A stretch of DNA of 13,870 bases from Gammaproteobacteria bacterium (GTDB taxonomy: Bacteria > Pseudomonadota > Gammaproteobacteria > Pseudomonadales > Azotimanducaceae), in NCBI GenBank assembly GCA_002708205.1, contig PAMR01000025.1, forward strand, positions 14,850 through 28,719, read 5' to 3'. Below the pieces are notes generated by a model, which saw nothing but the letters and a program-made list of their open reading frames with translations, was not told the DNA's origin and did no database searches. A program made the position numbers and the translations under genes. Shown one piece after another: positions 1 to 7,721 of the stretch. Position 1 is the first letter of the stretch. The number at the start of each line of letters is the position of its first letter.

Positions 1-69
1 AACCGTCAATTTTTCGCCCAGTGTCTTTTCTTAGAATTAAAACTTTTTAATCAGGAGAGCTTTCCGCAA

Positions 70-98
70 TTGAATTTATTTGTAGTGATCGCGACAAT
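70..98 (+). promoter_or_regulatory. candidate sigma-70 promoter for the metallophosphoesterase
   Basis: TTGAAT at 70-75 and GACAAT at 93-98 are separated by 17 bases and each match four of six consensus positions. A transcript would start near 105, about 30 bases before the ATG at 134. No other gene can be supported in 1-133. This is a pattern match by eye only. Confidence 0.3.
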
Positions 99-133
99 AT
101 CGCTTTGGAGACACAGCTTTTTAGAGAAACTGA

Positions 134-724
134 ATGACATTGCGCATAGGACTGATTGCCGACACACACGTACCAGAGGCTAGGAAGGAGCTCTGGCCTC
201 AAGTGTTCGATGCTTTTAAAGGCGTCGATTATATTTTTCACGGAGGTGATGTACATGAGTTTCGTGTTCTTGATGAATTAGAACAGATAGCGCCTCTCTA
301 TTGTGCCCGTGGCAACGGCGAGGATGGGTCTGGTGGACGACCGATCCAGCCGGAAGATAAACGGGTAAAAGAAGCGTGGAAGATCGAACTGGAGGAAGTA
401 TGCATAGGTCTTACGCACTATATACCAACCGAACAGAGGCCCCCAGATTTCACCGTACAGCGGTGGGTCGATCGGTATTTTGATGGGGAATCGCCCGACG
501 TAATAGTTTTTGGTGATACGCATACGGAGTTCATAGAGGAAATTGATGGGATCTTGTGTGTTAACCCAGGGTCTCCGACCTATCCGCATAATTACGACAC
601 ACAATTTGGAACAATAGGATTTCTCGAGTTGGATGCCGGAAAGGCGACAGCTTCTGTCTGGTGCATAAATGAGCAGGGGATAGAGCCGTACGATTGGGAA
701 AACCCGCCGAAGTGGAAGATTTAA
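134..724 (+). CDS. YfcE/MJ0936-type metallophosphoesterase
   Basis: A 196-residue calcineurin-like phosphoesterase, probably a cytoplasmic divalent-metal phosphodiesterase; its substrate cannot be told from sequence. Metal-binding motifs appear in family order: D-T-H at residues 10-12, G-G-D at 37-39, G-N at 60-61, T-H at 94-95, and the last motif G-D-T-H at 127-130 followed by the family-typical N-P-G-S-P at 144-148. The last motif is normally G-H-T-H in YfcE and MJ0936, so residue 128 is Asp where a His ligand is expected. The G-N motif continues as G-E-D where most members have G-N-x-D. The ATG at 134 is the first codon before the first beta strand; AGAG about 8 bases upstream is a weak ribosome site. 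It stands alone, convergent with the next gene. The family call is secure; the variant site leaves activity uncertain. Confidence 0.88.
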   Translation: MTLRIGLIADTHVPEARKELWPQVFDAFKGVDYIFHGGDVHEFRVLDELEQIAPLYCARGNGEDGSGGRPIQPEDKRVKEAWKIELEEVCIGLTHYIPTEQRPPDFTVQRWVDRYFDGESPDVIVFGDTHTEFIEEIDGILCVNPGSPTYPHNYDTQFGTIGFLELDAGKATASVWCINEQGIEPYDWENPPKWKI

Positions 725-790
725 GCGGAGGGAGATCCAGTGTAAATCGTAGGATTTATACACTTTCTAGACGGGAGCTCTACCATTAAA

Positions 791-841
791 CGATTGCTTG
801 TCTTCGTCCACTTAGCGAGTGAATACAACGACAGGCAACCG
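791..841. repeat. imperfect inverted repeat, possible bidirectional terminator
   Basis: Arms 791-802 and 830-841 pair over 12 positions with one A-C mismatch and one G-T wobble. A small inner stem CACT/AGTG lies in the loop. It sits between two convergent genes, where a shared terminator would be expected, but the flanking T tracts are short (TTTAAT on the - strand side). A second, bulged stem-loop lies at 739-764. Either could end transcription; neither is a textbook terminator. Confidence 0.35.
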
Positions 842-866
842 ATTAAAAGGGACAATTTTCTAGTTC

Positions 867-1739
867 CTACCCTCGCATTGGATTGATTGAAGGCCAGCTG
901 TCTTTGGAGGAAAGTATTGCCTCTCCCACATCTTCAACGTCCCAGGGCTGATCACCTTCGTCCTTCTGGGCAACAGTCTCGAGTTGCCAGTTAAGCATGG
1001 ACACTCGATTTCCTGATACCAACCAAGTCCTTCCCGTGACATCCTTGGCGTCGTCTGTGCATAGCCAGACTACCGCCGGAGATACTTTTTCTGGCGGAAC
1101 TGCTTCTTTGACTTGATCGGGGAGTATGTCGTCGGTCAAGCGAGAGAGCGCGGTTGGGGCCAAGATATTTACGGTTACCCCGTACTTGATTCCTTCCAAA
1201 TAAAGACATCGAGCAAATCCAGCAATGCCTGCTTTTGCGGCGCCATAGTTTGTCTGTCCGAAATTACCCAAAAGACCGGACGTAGAACTGGTTACTACTA
1301 TCCTTCCACCAGTTCCTTGTTCGAGCATCTGATCGTATGCTGCTTTGGTAGAGAGATAGGTGCCTCGAAGGTGAACGTTTACCACTACATCCCACAGATC
1401 ATCCGTCATGTTTTTAAAGCTCTTGTCGCGCAATATTCCAGCGTTGGCGATACAGATATCTAGCTTTCCGAATTCATCTACCGCTGTTTTTACCATTGCT
1501 TTTGCATCTTTGGGATCCGCAACATTGCCGTAATCTGCGATAGCTTTACCGCCACTATTTTTTATTTCCTCAACGACGCTGTCAGCCATATTGGTTCCCG
1601 ATCCAGAGCCGTCTCGGGAGCCTCCCAAGTCGTTGATCACTAGGGACGCACCTTCTTTAGATAACAGCAACGCGTGTGCCCTGCCTAAACCTCCGCCGGC
1701 ACCAGTAACCAACGCCACCTTGCCATCCAACATTCCCAT
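867..1739 (-). CDS. SDR family oxidoreductase, MFE-2 / 17beta-HSD4 hydroxyacyl-CoA dehydrogenase-like
   Basis: A 290-residue short-chain dehydrogenase. The Rossmann glycine motif T-G-A-G-G-G-L-G is at residues 12-19, N-A-G at 99-101, and the catalytic Ser152, Tyr165, Lys169 set has the usual Ser-13-Tyr-4-Lys spacing. The stretch V-I-N-D-L-G-G at 34-40 resembles the dehydrogenase half of peroxisomal multifunctional enzyme type 2. Asp37 at the end of beta-2 suggests NAD(H) preference. A likely role is oxidation of a 3-hydroxyacyl-CoA or similar substrate; this is inferred from family resemblance. The frame is open further upstream to a TTG at 1868, but the ATG at 1739 has GGAGG five bases ahead and begins right at the fold, so it is preferred. 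Divergent from the second SDR gene. Confidence 0.87.
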   Translation of the reverse strand: MGMLDGKVALVTGAGGGLGRAHALLLSKEGASLVINDLGGSRDGSGSGTNMADSVVEEIKNSGGKAIADYGNVADPKDAKAMVKTAVDEFGKLDICIANAGILRDKSFKNMTDDLWDVVVNVHLRGTYLSTKAAYDQMLEQGTGGRIVVTSSTSGLLGNFGQTNYGAAKAGIAGFARCLYLEGIKYGVTVNILAPTALSRLTDDILPDQVKEAVPPEKVSPAVVWLCTDDAKDVTGRTWLVSGNRVSMLNWQLETVAQKDEGDQPWDVEDVGEAILSSKDSWPSINPMRG

Positions 1740-1744
1740 ATGAT

Positions 1745-1749
1745 CCTCC
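1745..1749 (-). promoter_or_regulatory. Shine-Dalgarno site fixing the start of the first SDR gene
   Basis: The - strand reads GGAGG here, five bases before ATG 1739. This decides against the TTG at 1868, which would add 43 residues unrelated to the SDR fold and overlap the divergent gene. Confidence 0.75.
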
Positions 1750-1752
1750 GTT

Positions 1753-1767
1753 AGACTTATATAGTCT
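1753..1767. promoter_or_regulatory. dyad between the divergent SDR genes, possible operator or promoter element
   Basis: AGACT and AGTCT are perfect 5-base arms around TATAT. On the - strand the core reads TATATA and could serve as a -10 element for the first SDR gene, giving a leader of only about a dozen bases that still holds GGAGG. A short T run (1767-1771) follows on the + strand. Function unproven. Confidence 0.25.
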
Positions 1768-1814
1768 TTTTGTACAGGAGGCGGAGTTTCTAGAAGGTGA
1801 GTGAGACTTTCAAG

Positions 1815-1842
1815 TTGTAGAAATTCCTTTGTTGAAAATAAT
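1815..1842 (+). promoter_or_regulatory. weak candidate promoter for the second SDR gene
   Basis: AATAAT at 1837-1842 matches five of six -10 positions and lies 16 bases after TTGTAG at 1815-1820, a poor -35 element (three of six). It would give a leader of only about ten bases before GTG 1861. Low confidence. Confidence 0.2.
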
Positions 1843-1860
1843 TTGTAGTTGGGGGCATAT

Positions 1861-2613
1861 GTGGACAAGTTTTTTGATTTTACCGGTAGCGTAGTTCTTG
1901 TGACCGGAGGCAGTAGGGGATTAGGACGTGCGATGGTTTTGGCGTTTGCGGAAAGAGGGGCTGACGTCGTTATAACGAGCCGGAAAGGCGATAGCTGTGA
2001 ATCGTTGGCAGAGGAGGTTCGTGCAATGGGAAGGGAGGCCTTGCCCTACGCGTGCCATATTGGGCATTGGGAAGAAATTGATGGACTTGTAGAGGCTGCC
2101 TACGACCGATTTGGGAAGATAGATACCCTTGTGAACAATGCTGGAATGTCGCCTTTGTACCCTCGTTTGTCAGAGGTGACAGAGGACCTGTTCGATAAAG
2201 TGGTCGGTGTGAATCTAAAGGGCCCATACCGACTATCGGCGCTGATCGGAGAACGAATGGCTGCTGGATCGGGAGGAAGTATTATAAATGTGAGCAGTAC
2301 CGCAGCGGTCCATCCGACCCCAAATTCAGAGCCCTATGGCGCATGCAAGGCTGGAGTAAATTATCTGACGCTATCCTTGGCCCATGCGTTTGGTCCAAAG
2401 GTGCGGGTGAATTGTATTCAACCGGGACCGTTCCTTACTGACATCTCGAAAGCCTGGGATTTGGAATCTTTTAACAAAAATGCGGAGAAAAACATTGCAT
2501 TACAACGAGGCGGCGAACCGGAAGAAGTGGTGGGTGCTGCCCTCTATCTAGCGGGACCTTCCGGTTCGTATACGACCGGGGCGATAATCGCAATCGATGG
2601 GGGAAGTCGGTAA
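1861..2613 (+). CDS. SDR family oxidoreductase, FabG-like
   Basis: A 250-residue classical short-chain dehydrogenase/reductase. It has T-G-G-S-R-G-L-G at residues 15-22, N-N-A-G at 92-95, catalytic Ser146, Tyr159 and Lys163, the P-G motif after beta-6, and the C-terminal G-A-I-I-A-I-D-G-G ending typical of the FabG group. Ser-Arg at 40-41 after beta-2 suggests NADP(H) preference, in contrast to the Asp of its divergent neighbour. The substrate is unknown; a 3-oxoacyl or sugar/alcohol substrate is possible. The GTG at 1861 is chosen because GGGGG (1851-1855) is five bases ahead and it begins just before the fold. A TTG at 1849 in the same frame would add four residues and has no ribosome site. 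It is convergent with the ATP-grasp gene, with a 40-base gap. Confidence 0.88.
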   Translation: MDKFFDFTGSVVLVTGGSRGLGRAMVLAFAERGADVVITSRKGDSCESLAEEVRAMGREALPYACHIGHWEEIDGLVEAAYDRFGKIDTLVNNAGMSPLYPRLSEVTEDLFDKVVGVNLKGPYRLSALIGERMAAGSGGSIINVSSTAAVHPTPNSEPYGACKAGVNYLTLSLAHAFGPKVRVNCIQPGPFLTDISKAWDLESFNKNAEKNIALQRGGEPEEVVGAALYLAGPSGSYTTGAIIAIDGGSR

Positions 2614-2653
2614 GGACAAACACGATTAGGGTCAGTAGCTGAGATATGAATTA

Positions 2654-3535
2654 TTAGGAATATCTAGATTCGCAAGCATGGATAATGGAATTCACCAATT
2701 GGAGAGTTAAATCTTGCCCCGTTAATTCTTCAAAGGTTTGAAGCCATCCCGGATTGGCGATGTTTATATCCAATATATATGGATACGCCATGTCTAGCGT
2801 GGCGAAGCAAATATTCATTTGTTGAAGTTCCCAGGCACACGTGAGAGCTAATTCTTCTTCATGGGTTTCTAAACTTGTAGTGGTGGGGGCTGATTTGGCA
2901 GCAAGGTTTCCGCGATGATCAAAAGGTTTCTTCCCGTAAGTCCCGACGATTTTGCCTCCGCCGAGCAGCAATCGTTTCTCGTTGATGGTGCTAACCCTTG
3001 TTTGCAGCATGGCGGACCCAGAAGCAGTCAGATTTTCGAGGATTACTCGGTAATTGGGATCTTCTTTAGATACCTGGAAGACGTCGCGTCCAAAACTGCC
3101 AGCATTGGGTTTCGCTATCCATGTTCCCCCTTTCTCTACCGTCCCGATCAAGAGTTCGCGTCCCCCGACCACACTACGGGGATGATATTGACCGAGAGAC
3201 GAAAGCAAAAAATAAGGTTTGCCATGAGAATAGACTAAGGTATCCACACTATTAATAAATTTGTGTTGGGGCAGGGAACGCAACCACTGCATTCGATCGA
3301 GAAACGTAGTTTGTTCTCCAAACCCAATTAACCAAAATAGATCTACTTGATCATTTAATGCGAACAAACGATATTCGGCGTCATACCCGTAGAGGGTATT
3401 GTTTTCAATCGCCAAGCTCTCGTGATCGATGGTTACTACGTCCCATCCAATGGACTGAAAAGTATTCGAAAAGCGTAGCCAATTATCGTTTGTGGGTTCT
3501 TTTCCAAAAGAAGAAAGAAAAAAAATCTGCGGCAT
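2654..3535 (-). CDS. GshB-like ATP-grasp ligase
   Basis: A 293-residue ATP-grasp protein whose C-terminal two thirds align in motif order with glutathione synthetase GshB. W-I-A-K-P has the nucleotide lysine at 142, and a Gly/Ser loop A-G-S-F-G-R is at 145-150. E-K-R is at 186-188, R-G-N-L-A-A-K at 208-214, and the magnesium ligands appear as Asp248, Asp256 and Asn258. GshB normally has E-x-N where this protein has D-I-N. The N-terminal part is poorly conserved and the whole is about 20 residues shorter than E. coli GshB (316). It would join a carboxylate to an amine or thiol-peptide using ATP; glutathione synthesis is possible but no gshA is nearby. The ATG at 3535 has no clear ribosome site. 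Divergent from nadA. Other possibility: a RimK-like or peptide ligase of unknown substrate. Confidence 0.75.
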   Translation of the reverse strand: MPQIFFLSSFGKEPTNDNWLRFSNTFQSIGWDVVTIDHESLAIENNTLYGYDAEYRLFALNDQVDLFWLIGFGEQTTFLDRMQWLRSLPQHKFINSVDTLVYSHGKPYFLLSSLGQYHPRSVVGGRELLIGTVEKGGTWIAKPNAGSFGRDVFQVSKEDPNYRVILENLTASGSAMLQTRVSTINEKRLLLGGGKIVGTYGKKPFDHRGNLAAKSAPTTTSLETHEEELALTCAWELQQMNICFATLDMAYPYILDINIANPGWLQTFEELTGQDLTLQLVNSIIHACESRYS

Positions 3536-3584
3536 GTTTAGTTGGTAGTCGGCTTTATTGATAAATTCTATTATTACGGCTTAA

Positions 3585-3621
3585 GGTGGAGCCCGCTACG
3601 GTCAAACAAAATTACTCCACC
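3585..3621. repeat. inverted repeat in the ATP-grasp / nadA divergent region
   Basis: GGTGGAG (3585-3591) and CTCCACC (3615-3621) are perfect 7-base arms around 23 bases. GTCAAAC occurs in the loop (3601-3607) and again at 3649-3655 just before nadA, with one further matching base 5' of each (C at 3599 and 3647 offset by one changed base). These could be operator parts or an RNA hairpin; no known NAD-repressor site was recognised. Confidence 0.25.
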
Positions 3622-3673
3622 AATGTCTAATTCAACGCGAGTCTAACCGTCAAACGTGGTATATACGATTCTT

Positions 3674-4696
3674 ATGCTTAGAGATTACACACTAAAGCCG
3701 ACTGAAGTACCCGAACATAGGCCGGTAGTTCTTACAGACGTTCAAAAGACAGAACTCAAGGAAGAAATACGAGAGTTACTGTATGAACAGGACGCGACAC
3801 TTGTTGCGCATTTTTACGTTGACGGGGATATTCAGGATTTAGCCCAAGAGTCCGGGGGTAAGGTAGCGGATTCGCTAGAAATGGCTCGGTTTGGTCGTGA
3901 TCATTCCGCACAAACGTTGGTAGTCGCTGGTGTACGCTTTATGGGGGAAACGGCGAAGATTCTGTCTCCCAGTAAACGGGTCTTAATGCCTACTTTGAAA
4001 GCAGAGTGCTCCCTGGATTTAGGTTGTCCGCCTGCTGAATTCGAAGCATTTTGTAATAAAAATCCGGATCACACTGTGGTGGTATACGCCAATACCTCCG
4101 TTGAAGTGAAAGCGCTCAGCGATTGGGTGGTTACATCGAGTGTTGGTTTACAAATTGTCGAGTATTTATCTGCACGCGGAGAGAAACTCCTTTGGGCTCC
4201 GGATAAACATCTGGGCAACTTTATCAACCAACAAACAGGCGCAGATATGCTTCTTTGGAGTGGTGCCTGCATCGTCCATGAAGAATTTAAATTTAAGGCT
4301 TTAGCGGATATGCAGACAGTTTATCCAGAAGCTGGTTTATTGGTGCACCCAGAATCTCCAGCAGCTGTCGTGGCAATGGCCGATTGTGTTGGATCGACGA
4401 GTCAAATTATTCAAGCCGCGGGAGATTTGCCACATGATATGTTTATAGTTGCAACTGACCGCGGTATTTTTCATCAACTACGCAAATCTCATCCGGGTAA
4501 ACGATTTGTAGAGGCTCCAACAGCAGGTGATGGCGCAACTTGCCGTAGTTGTGCCCACTGCCCTTGGATGGCTATGAACGAACTTCGTCAGCTACGGGAC
4601 GCGTTAGTGCTTTCTCGCAATGAGGTGCATATCGAACCGGAGCTTGGCGCGAGAGCTATGATCCCGCTACAACGCATGCTTGATTTTTCTGCTTAA
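3674..4696 (+). CDS. nadA: quinolinate synthase NadA
   Basis: Condenses iminoaspartate with dihydroxyacetone phosphate to quinolinate, the second step of de novo NAD synthesis, in the cytoplasm with a [4Fe-4S] cluster. The 340-residue protein follows E. coli NadA along nearly its full length. Cluster cysteines are seen at 112 (A-E-C-S-L-D-L-G-C), 199 (G-A-C-I-V-H) and 296 (last Cys of T-C-R-S-C-A-H-C), matching E. coli 113, 200 and 297. The motifs [14 protein letters not shown] at 86-99 and V-H-P-E-S-P at 224-229 are intact. The ATG at 3674 fits E. coli numbering; an in-frame GTG at 3656 would add six residues. Neither start has a good ribosome site, and TATATA lies just before the ATG. No nadB is present in the window. 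Convergent with bepA, 19 bases apart. Confidence 0.97.
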   Translation: MLRDYTLKPTEVPEHRPVVLTDVQKTELKEEIRELLYEQDATLVAHFYVDGDIQDLAQESGGKVADSLEMARFGRDHSAQTLVVAGVRFMGETAKILSPSKRVLMPTLKAECSLDLGCPPAEFEAFCNKNPDHTVVVYANTSVEVKALSDWVVTSSVGLQIVEYLSARGEKLLWAPDKHLGNFINQQTGADMLLWSGACIVHEEFKFKALADMQTVYPEAGLLVHPESPAAVVAMADCVGSTSQIIQAAGDLPHDMFIVATDRGIFHQLRKSHPGKRFVEAPTAGDGATCRSCAHCPWMAMNELRQLRDALVLSRNEVHIEPELGARAMIPLQRMLDFSA

Positions 4697-4715
4697 GAAC
4701 TCTAATAAACTAAAC

Positions 4716-6173
4716 CTATCCTGCACGTCGATTGGCTTCCTCTTCTGCACGAAGATCGACAATGCGTTGATCCAGCTTCTGAACTAGATAATTGTTGTTT
4801 TCGTCGACTAAGCTACGAGCATATTGTAAGTGTTGAACTGCATTTTGGTATGCTCCGTGCAGAACAAAGTACTCGGCCCGAGCGCGATGTACATCGACGA
4901 TATCGCCCGCTAACCCAGAGATTTCGGCAAGTTGATACCATATATCGGTGTCTATAGGTTGTAGTCGAGCCTGTTCCCACAGTATTTTTTGAGCTTCCGA
5001 AAAGTCTCCCTCCTGTTGGAGTGACTGAGCCAGTAACATGGATAGTGGCGCATTACTTGGATTTAAACGGAGTGATTTTTCGAGTATTTGATTGGCTTCT
5101 TCTAAACGATTGGCTGATATCAATATTTCTGCATAGCTAAATGTTAGTAAAATGCTATTGTCATTATTTTCATACAATAACCTCATCTGGTTAACGGCCT
5201 GTTCGTGTTTTTCGCCGCGAGAAAGCGCCAGAGCCAGCAGATATCGATTGTCTGATGAATCAGCTTTTTCAATGCGGGTTCTCGCGTCGCGAATCGCTTG
5301 TTGAGCAGTTTTGGCGTAGTGCACTACCGCTCTGGCTCTCATGTAGAGATATTCGAGAGAATTAGCATATTCTTGTCGCGGATATTTCGCCGCTTGATTA
5401 AGGGCGTCTGCAATACGGCTCTCGGTTATAGGATGAGTGAGCAAAAATTCAGGAGGCCTCTCAGTGAATCGATAAGCGCGTTGCATTCGTTCAAACATAC
5501 GGGACATACCGTACGGATCCATGTTCGTTCGGGCCAGAGTGGATAAACCGACTCGATCGGCTTCTTTTTCCCTTCCCCTGCTATAGCGTAGGGCTTGCCC
5601 CTGTGCTAAAGCTTGTGCGGCTGTGACAGCAGCAAGACCTGCCTCTCCGCCTCCAGCGGCTACGATTAAGGCTCCTGTTAGCATACCTAAGAGTGCTGGT
5701 ATCGACTGTGCTCGTTGTGCTTCAAGACCTCGGGCGAAGTGCCTTTGGCTTAGATGTGCTATTTCGTGTGCGATAACGGATGAGTACTCGTGTACATCCT
5801 GTGCTGCCAAATAGAGTCCGAGATTGATTCCGATGATCCCACCTGGAGCCGCGAAAGCGTTGATTTGGTCCGAGTCTATTAAAACGGGGTGCAACACGAC
5901 TTCTTTTAAATCCGAGTGAGTTGCAAGCCGATACAGATTGAGGTTTGTATAGTATTTGAGAATAGGGTCATCGATTGTTGGGAGTTGCGCTCTTATTTGT
6001 TTAAGAAATTGTTCTCCGATCGCTTTTTCTGCCTCAGGAGAAACGAGTGCAGATGAAGCATCGCCGAGTTCTGGTAATTTGTTAGTATTTTCTTCACCTG
6101 AAGTAAAGAACGAACAACCTAATGCGACGACGCAGGCCCAATTAGCGAGATAGTTTCGGTAAACGAAATGCAT
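4716..6173 (-). CDS. bepA: M48 metalloprotease with TPR tail, BepA (YfgC) type
   Basis: A periplasmic zinc metalloprotease and chaperone that assists or degrades stalled outer-membrane proteins at the BAM and LPS-assembly machines. Counted from ATG 6173 the protein is 485 residues (E. coli BepA 487). It shows an N-terminal hydrophobic signal at about 8-24, H-E-I-A-H at 136-140 with zinc ligands His136 and His140, third ligand Glu204 in K-E-A-D-R, and T-H-P-I-T-E-S-R with His247. About 220 residues of TPR-like helical repeats follow. The agreement with E. coli His136, Glu201 and His246 supports ATG 6173; an in-frame ATG at 6212 would add 13 residues. No start has a convincing ribosome site. 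A Cys at 20 after A-L-G is a poor lipobox, so lipidation is only possible. Divergent from the tusA-like gene. Confidence 0.92.
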   Translation of the reverse strand: MHFVYRNYLANWACVVALGCSFFTSGEENTNKLPELGDASSALVSPEAEKAIGEQFLKQIRAQLPTIDDPILKYYTNLNLYRLATHSDLKEVVLHPVLIDSDQINAFAAPGGIIGINLGLYLAAQDVHEYSSVIAHEIAHLSQRHFARGLEAQRAQSIPALLGMLTGALIVAAGGGEAGLAAVTAAQALAQGQALRYSRGREKEADRVGLSTLARTNMDPYGMSRMFERMQRAYRFTERPPEFLLTHPITESRIADALNQAAKYPRQEYANSLEYLYMRARAVVHYAKTAQQAIRDARTRIEKADSSDNRYLLALALSRGEKHEQAVNQMRLLYENNDNSILLTFSYAEILISANRLEEANQILEKSLRLNPSNAPLSMLLAQSLQQEGDFSEAQKILWEQARLQPIDTDIWYQLAEISGLAGDIVDVHRARAEYFVLHGAYQNAVQHLQYARSLVDENNNYLVQKLDQRIVDLRAEEEANRRAG

Positions 6174-6275
6174 AGGTCGGATCATACATGTGGATTTAAT
6201 AAGGTCGCCCATTAAACGAGAATCGTTTCCAAAATCAGGGACTCAGTCGCTGCTCTCATGTGCCATACTATGCTA

Positions 6276-6509
6276 ATGACTGAACAAATAATAAACCTTG
6301 ATGTCAAAGGCTTAAATTGTCCGATGCCGCTGCTTAAAGCAAAAAAAGCCCTGAACGAGATGGAGAGTGGGGAGAAACTTCGGGTTATTGCAACTGACCC
6401 TGGTTCGGTTAAGGATTTTTCGGTCTTTTCGGAACAAAGCGGTCATAAATTGCTTGAAACCGCAGAAAATAACGGTACGTATACATACCTTTTGCAAAAG
6501 AAAGCTTAA
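6276..6509 (+). CDS. TusA-family sulfur carrier protein
   Basis: A small cytoplasmic sulfur-transfer protein of 77 residues. The family signature C-P-M-P at 15-18 has the persulfide-carrying Cys15 in L-N-C-P-M-P-L-L-K-A-K-K, and the A-T-D-P-G-S-V-K-D-F segment in the middle is typical. E. coli TusA (81 residues) passes sulfur towards tRNA 2-thiouridine. This copy is a syntenic relative of P. aeruginosa PA1006, and its target may instead be molybdenum-cofactor or other sulfur metabolism; that is inference. Three in-frame ATGs (6258, 6270, 6276) precede the fold; 6276 gives the usual M-T-E start. No ribosome site separates them. The perM-like gene follows after 21 bases, so co-transcription is likely. 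Confidence 0.9.
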   Translation: MTEQIINLDVKGLNCPMPLLKAKKALNEMESGEKLRVIATDPGSVKDFSVFSEQSGHKLLETAENNGTYTYLLQKKA

Positions 6510-6530
6510 ATAAGAAATCGCACTAATATT

Positions 6531-7637
6531 GTGAATTTTTTAAATGTCATAAGTGGTTGGATCAACCGACACTTTTCGAACGAGCAAGCTATCTTTCTCG
6601 TCGCGTTAGTGGTCGTGTTCTTGATGACACTGATAACTATCGGCGGTTTCTTAGCTCCGGTTCTGACAGGCTTGGTAATCGCCTTTCTCATGCAGGGCAT
6701 GGTTTTTAAGCTGATCGGACTCGGGGTACCCCGGCCTCTTGCCATAGGTCTCTCCATGTTATTTGTCTTCGGTGGCTTGCTTGCTGTGGTCCTCGGACTT
6801 CTCCCGCTCGCGTGGCAGCAGATGAATCAATCCATTGCTTCGCTCCCTAAAGTGGTAGAACAAGTTGGACAGTTATTTATTGAGTTGTCGGATGAATATC
6901 CAGACTATCTGTCTGATGGCCAGATACAGCAGTGGCTAACGACCCTAAATGCCCAACTGACTGACTTGGGAGCTGCGGTTGTACAAGGACTAGTTAACCA
7001 AGTATCTAATTTCTTCGGACTTTTGATTTTTGTTGTACTTGTACCTATTTCCTCGTTTTTCTTTATAAAAGATAAAGACAAATTGCTCGACTGGTTTCAA
7101 TCCCTATTACCTCGTGAACGTGATCTTCTCCATCAAGTAGGTAACGAGATGACTCGGCAAATGTCTAACTATATCCGAGGAAAAGTCATAGAAATAATCA
7201 TAATAGGGTCGGTTACTTACGTGGTCTTTGCTCTTTTAGGCTTGAGCTATTCCGCGCTACTTGGGCTTTTGGTTGGCCTTTCAGTACTTGTTCCCTTTGT
7301 AGGAGCGGCGATAGTTACGCTACCGGTGGCGGCGGTTGGTTTACTTCAATTTGGTTGGACTTGGGAATTTGCTTGGATAATGGCGGCTTATGGCGTCATT
7401 CAAGCTATTGACGGGAACATTTTGGTGCCCGTCTTGTTCTCTGAGGCCCTTGATTTGCATCCGATCGCTATTATCGTTTCCATACTGGTGTTTGGAGGAG
7501 TTTGGGGATTTTGGGGCGTTTTCTTTGCAATACCTATGGCAACTTTTATCAAAGCAATTTTTAATGCTTGGCCGAATTCGAATGTAACGGATTCAGAAGC
7601 TGCCAAAGGATCTGATAATAGCGTCTCAAATGGTTGA
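6531..7637 (+). CDS. AI-2E family transporter (PerM/YdiK-like)
   Basis: An inner-membrane protein of 368 residues. Hydrophobic segments appear at about 20-38, 40-60, 70-95, 158-180, 219-238, 240-275 (probably two), 280-300 and 310-345. A soluble, probably periplasmic helical stretch lies at about 96-157. This is the topology and length of the AI-2E exporter family. P-F-V-G-A at 255-259 and the D-G-N-I-L-V-P segment at 294-300 are family features. The family name comes from TqsA, but most members (PerM, YdiK) have no proven substrate, so autoinducer export should not be assumed. The start is a GTG at 6531 with no visible ribosome site, 21 bases after the tusA-like stop, suggesting translation linked to the upstream gene. 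The C-terminal tail (351-368) is polar. Confidence 0.88.
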   Translation: MNFLNVISGWINRHFSNEQAIFLVALVVVFLMTLITIGGFLAPVLTGLVIAFLMQGMVFKLIGLGVPRPLAIGLSMLFVFGGLLAVVLGLLPLAWQQMNQSIASLPKVVEQVGQLFIELSDEYPDYLSDGQIQQWLTTLNAQLTDLGAAVVQGLVNQVSNFFGLLIFVVLVPISSFFFIKDKDKLLDWFQSLLPRERDLLHQVGNEMTRQMSNYIRGKVIEIIIIGSVTYVVFALLGLSYSALLGLLVGLSVLVPFVGAAIVTLPVAAVGLLQFGWTWEFAWIMAAYGVIQAIDGNILVPVLFSEALDLHPIAIIVSILVFGGVWGFWGVFFAIPMATFIKAIFNAWPNSNVTDSEAAKGSDNSVSNG

Positions 7638-7721
7638 GTTGGTTTGGCCTCACATTTAAGATTCATAGGCTACAGAACCTTCATGTACTAATACTGATAG
7701 TAAGATAGCGGGAATTGGTTT

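Noticed and set aside
1..183. Open + frame from the window edge, possible 3' end of an upstream gene
   Set aside because: It runs into the phosphoesterase gene, has no recognisable sequence and fits a chance open frame.
278..763. 161-residue open frame on the - strand opposite the metallophosphoesterase
   Set aside because: It lies antisense to a well-supported gene, shows no recognisable motif and has no ribosome site; it is a shadow frame.
1113..1463. 116-residue + strand frame inside the first SDR gene
   Set aside because: Antisense to an SDR with intact catalytic motifs; no domain and atypical composition.
1740..1868. 43-residue N-terminal extension of the first SDR from a TTG
   Set aside because: GGAGG sits just before ATG 1739, the extension has no SDR features and it would overlap the start of the divergent gene.
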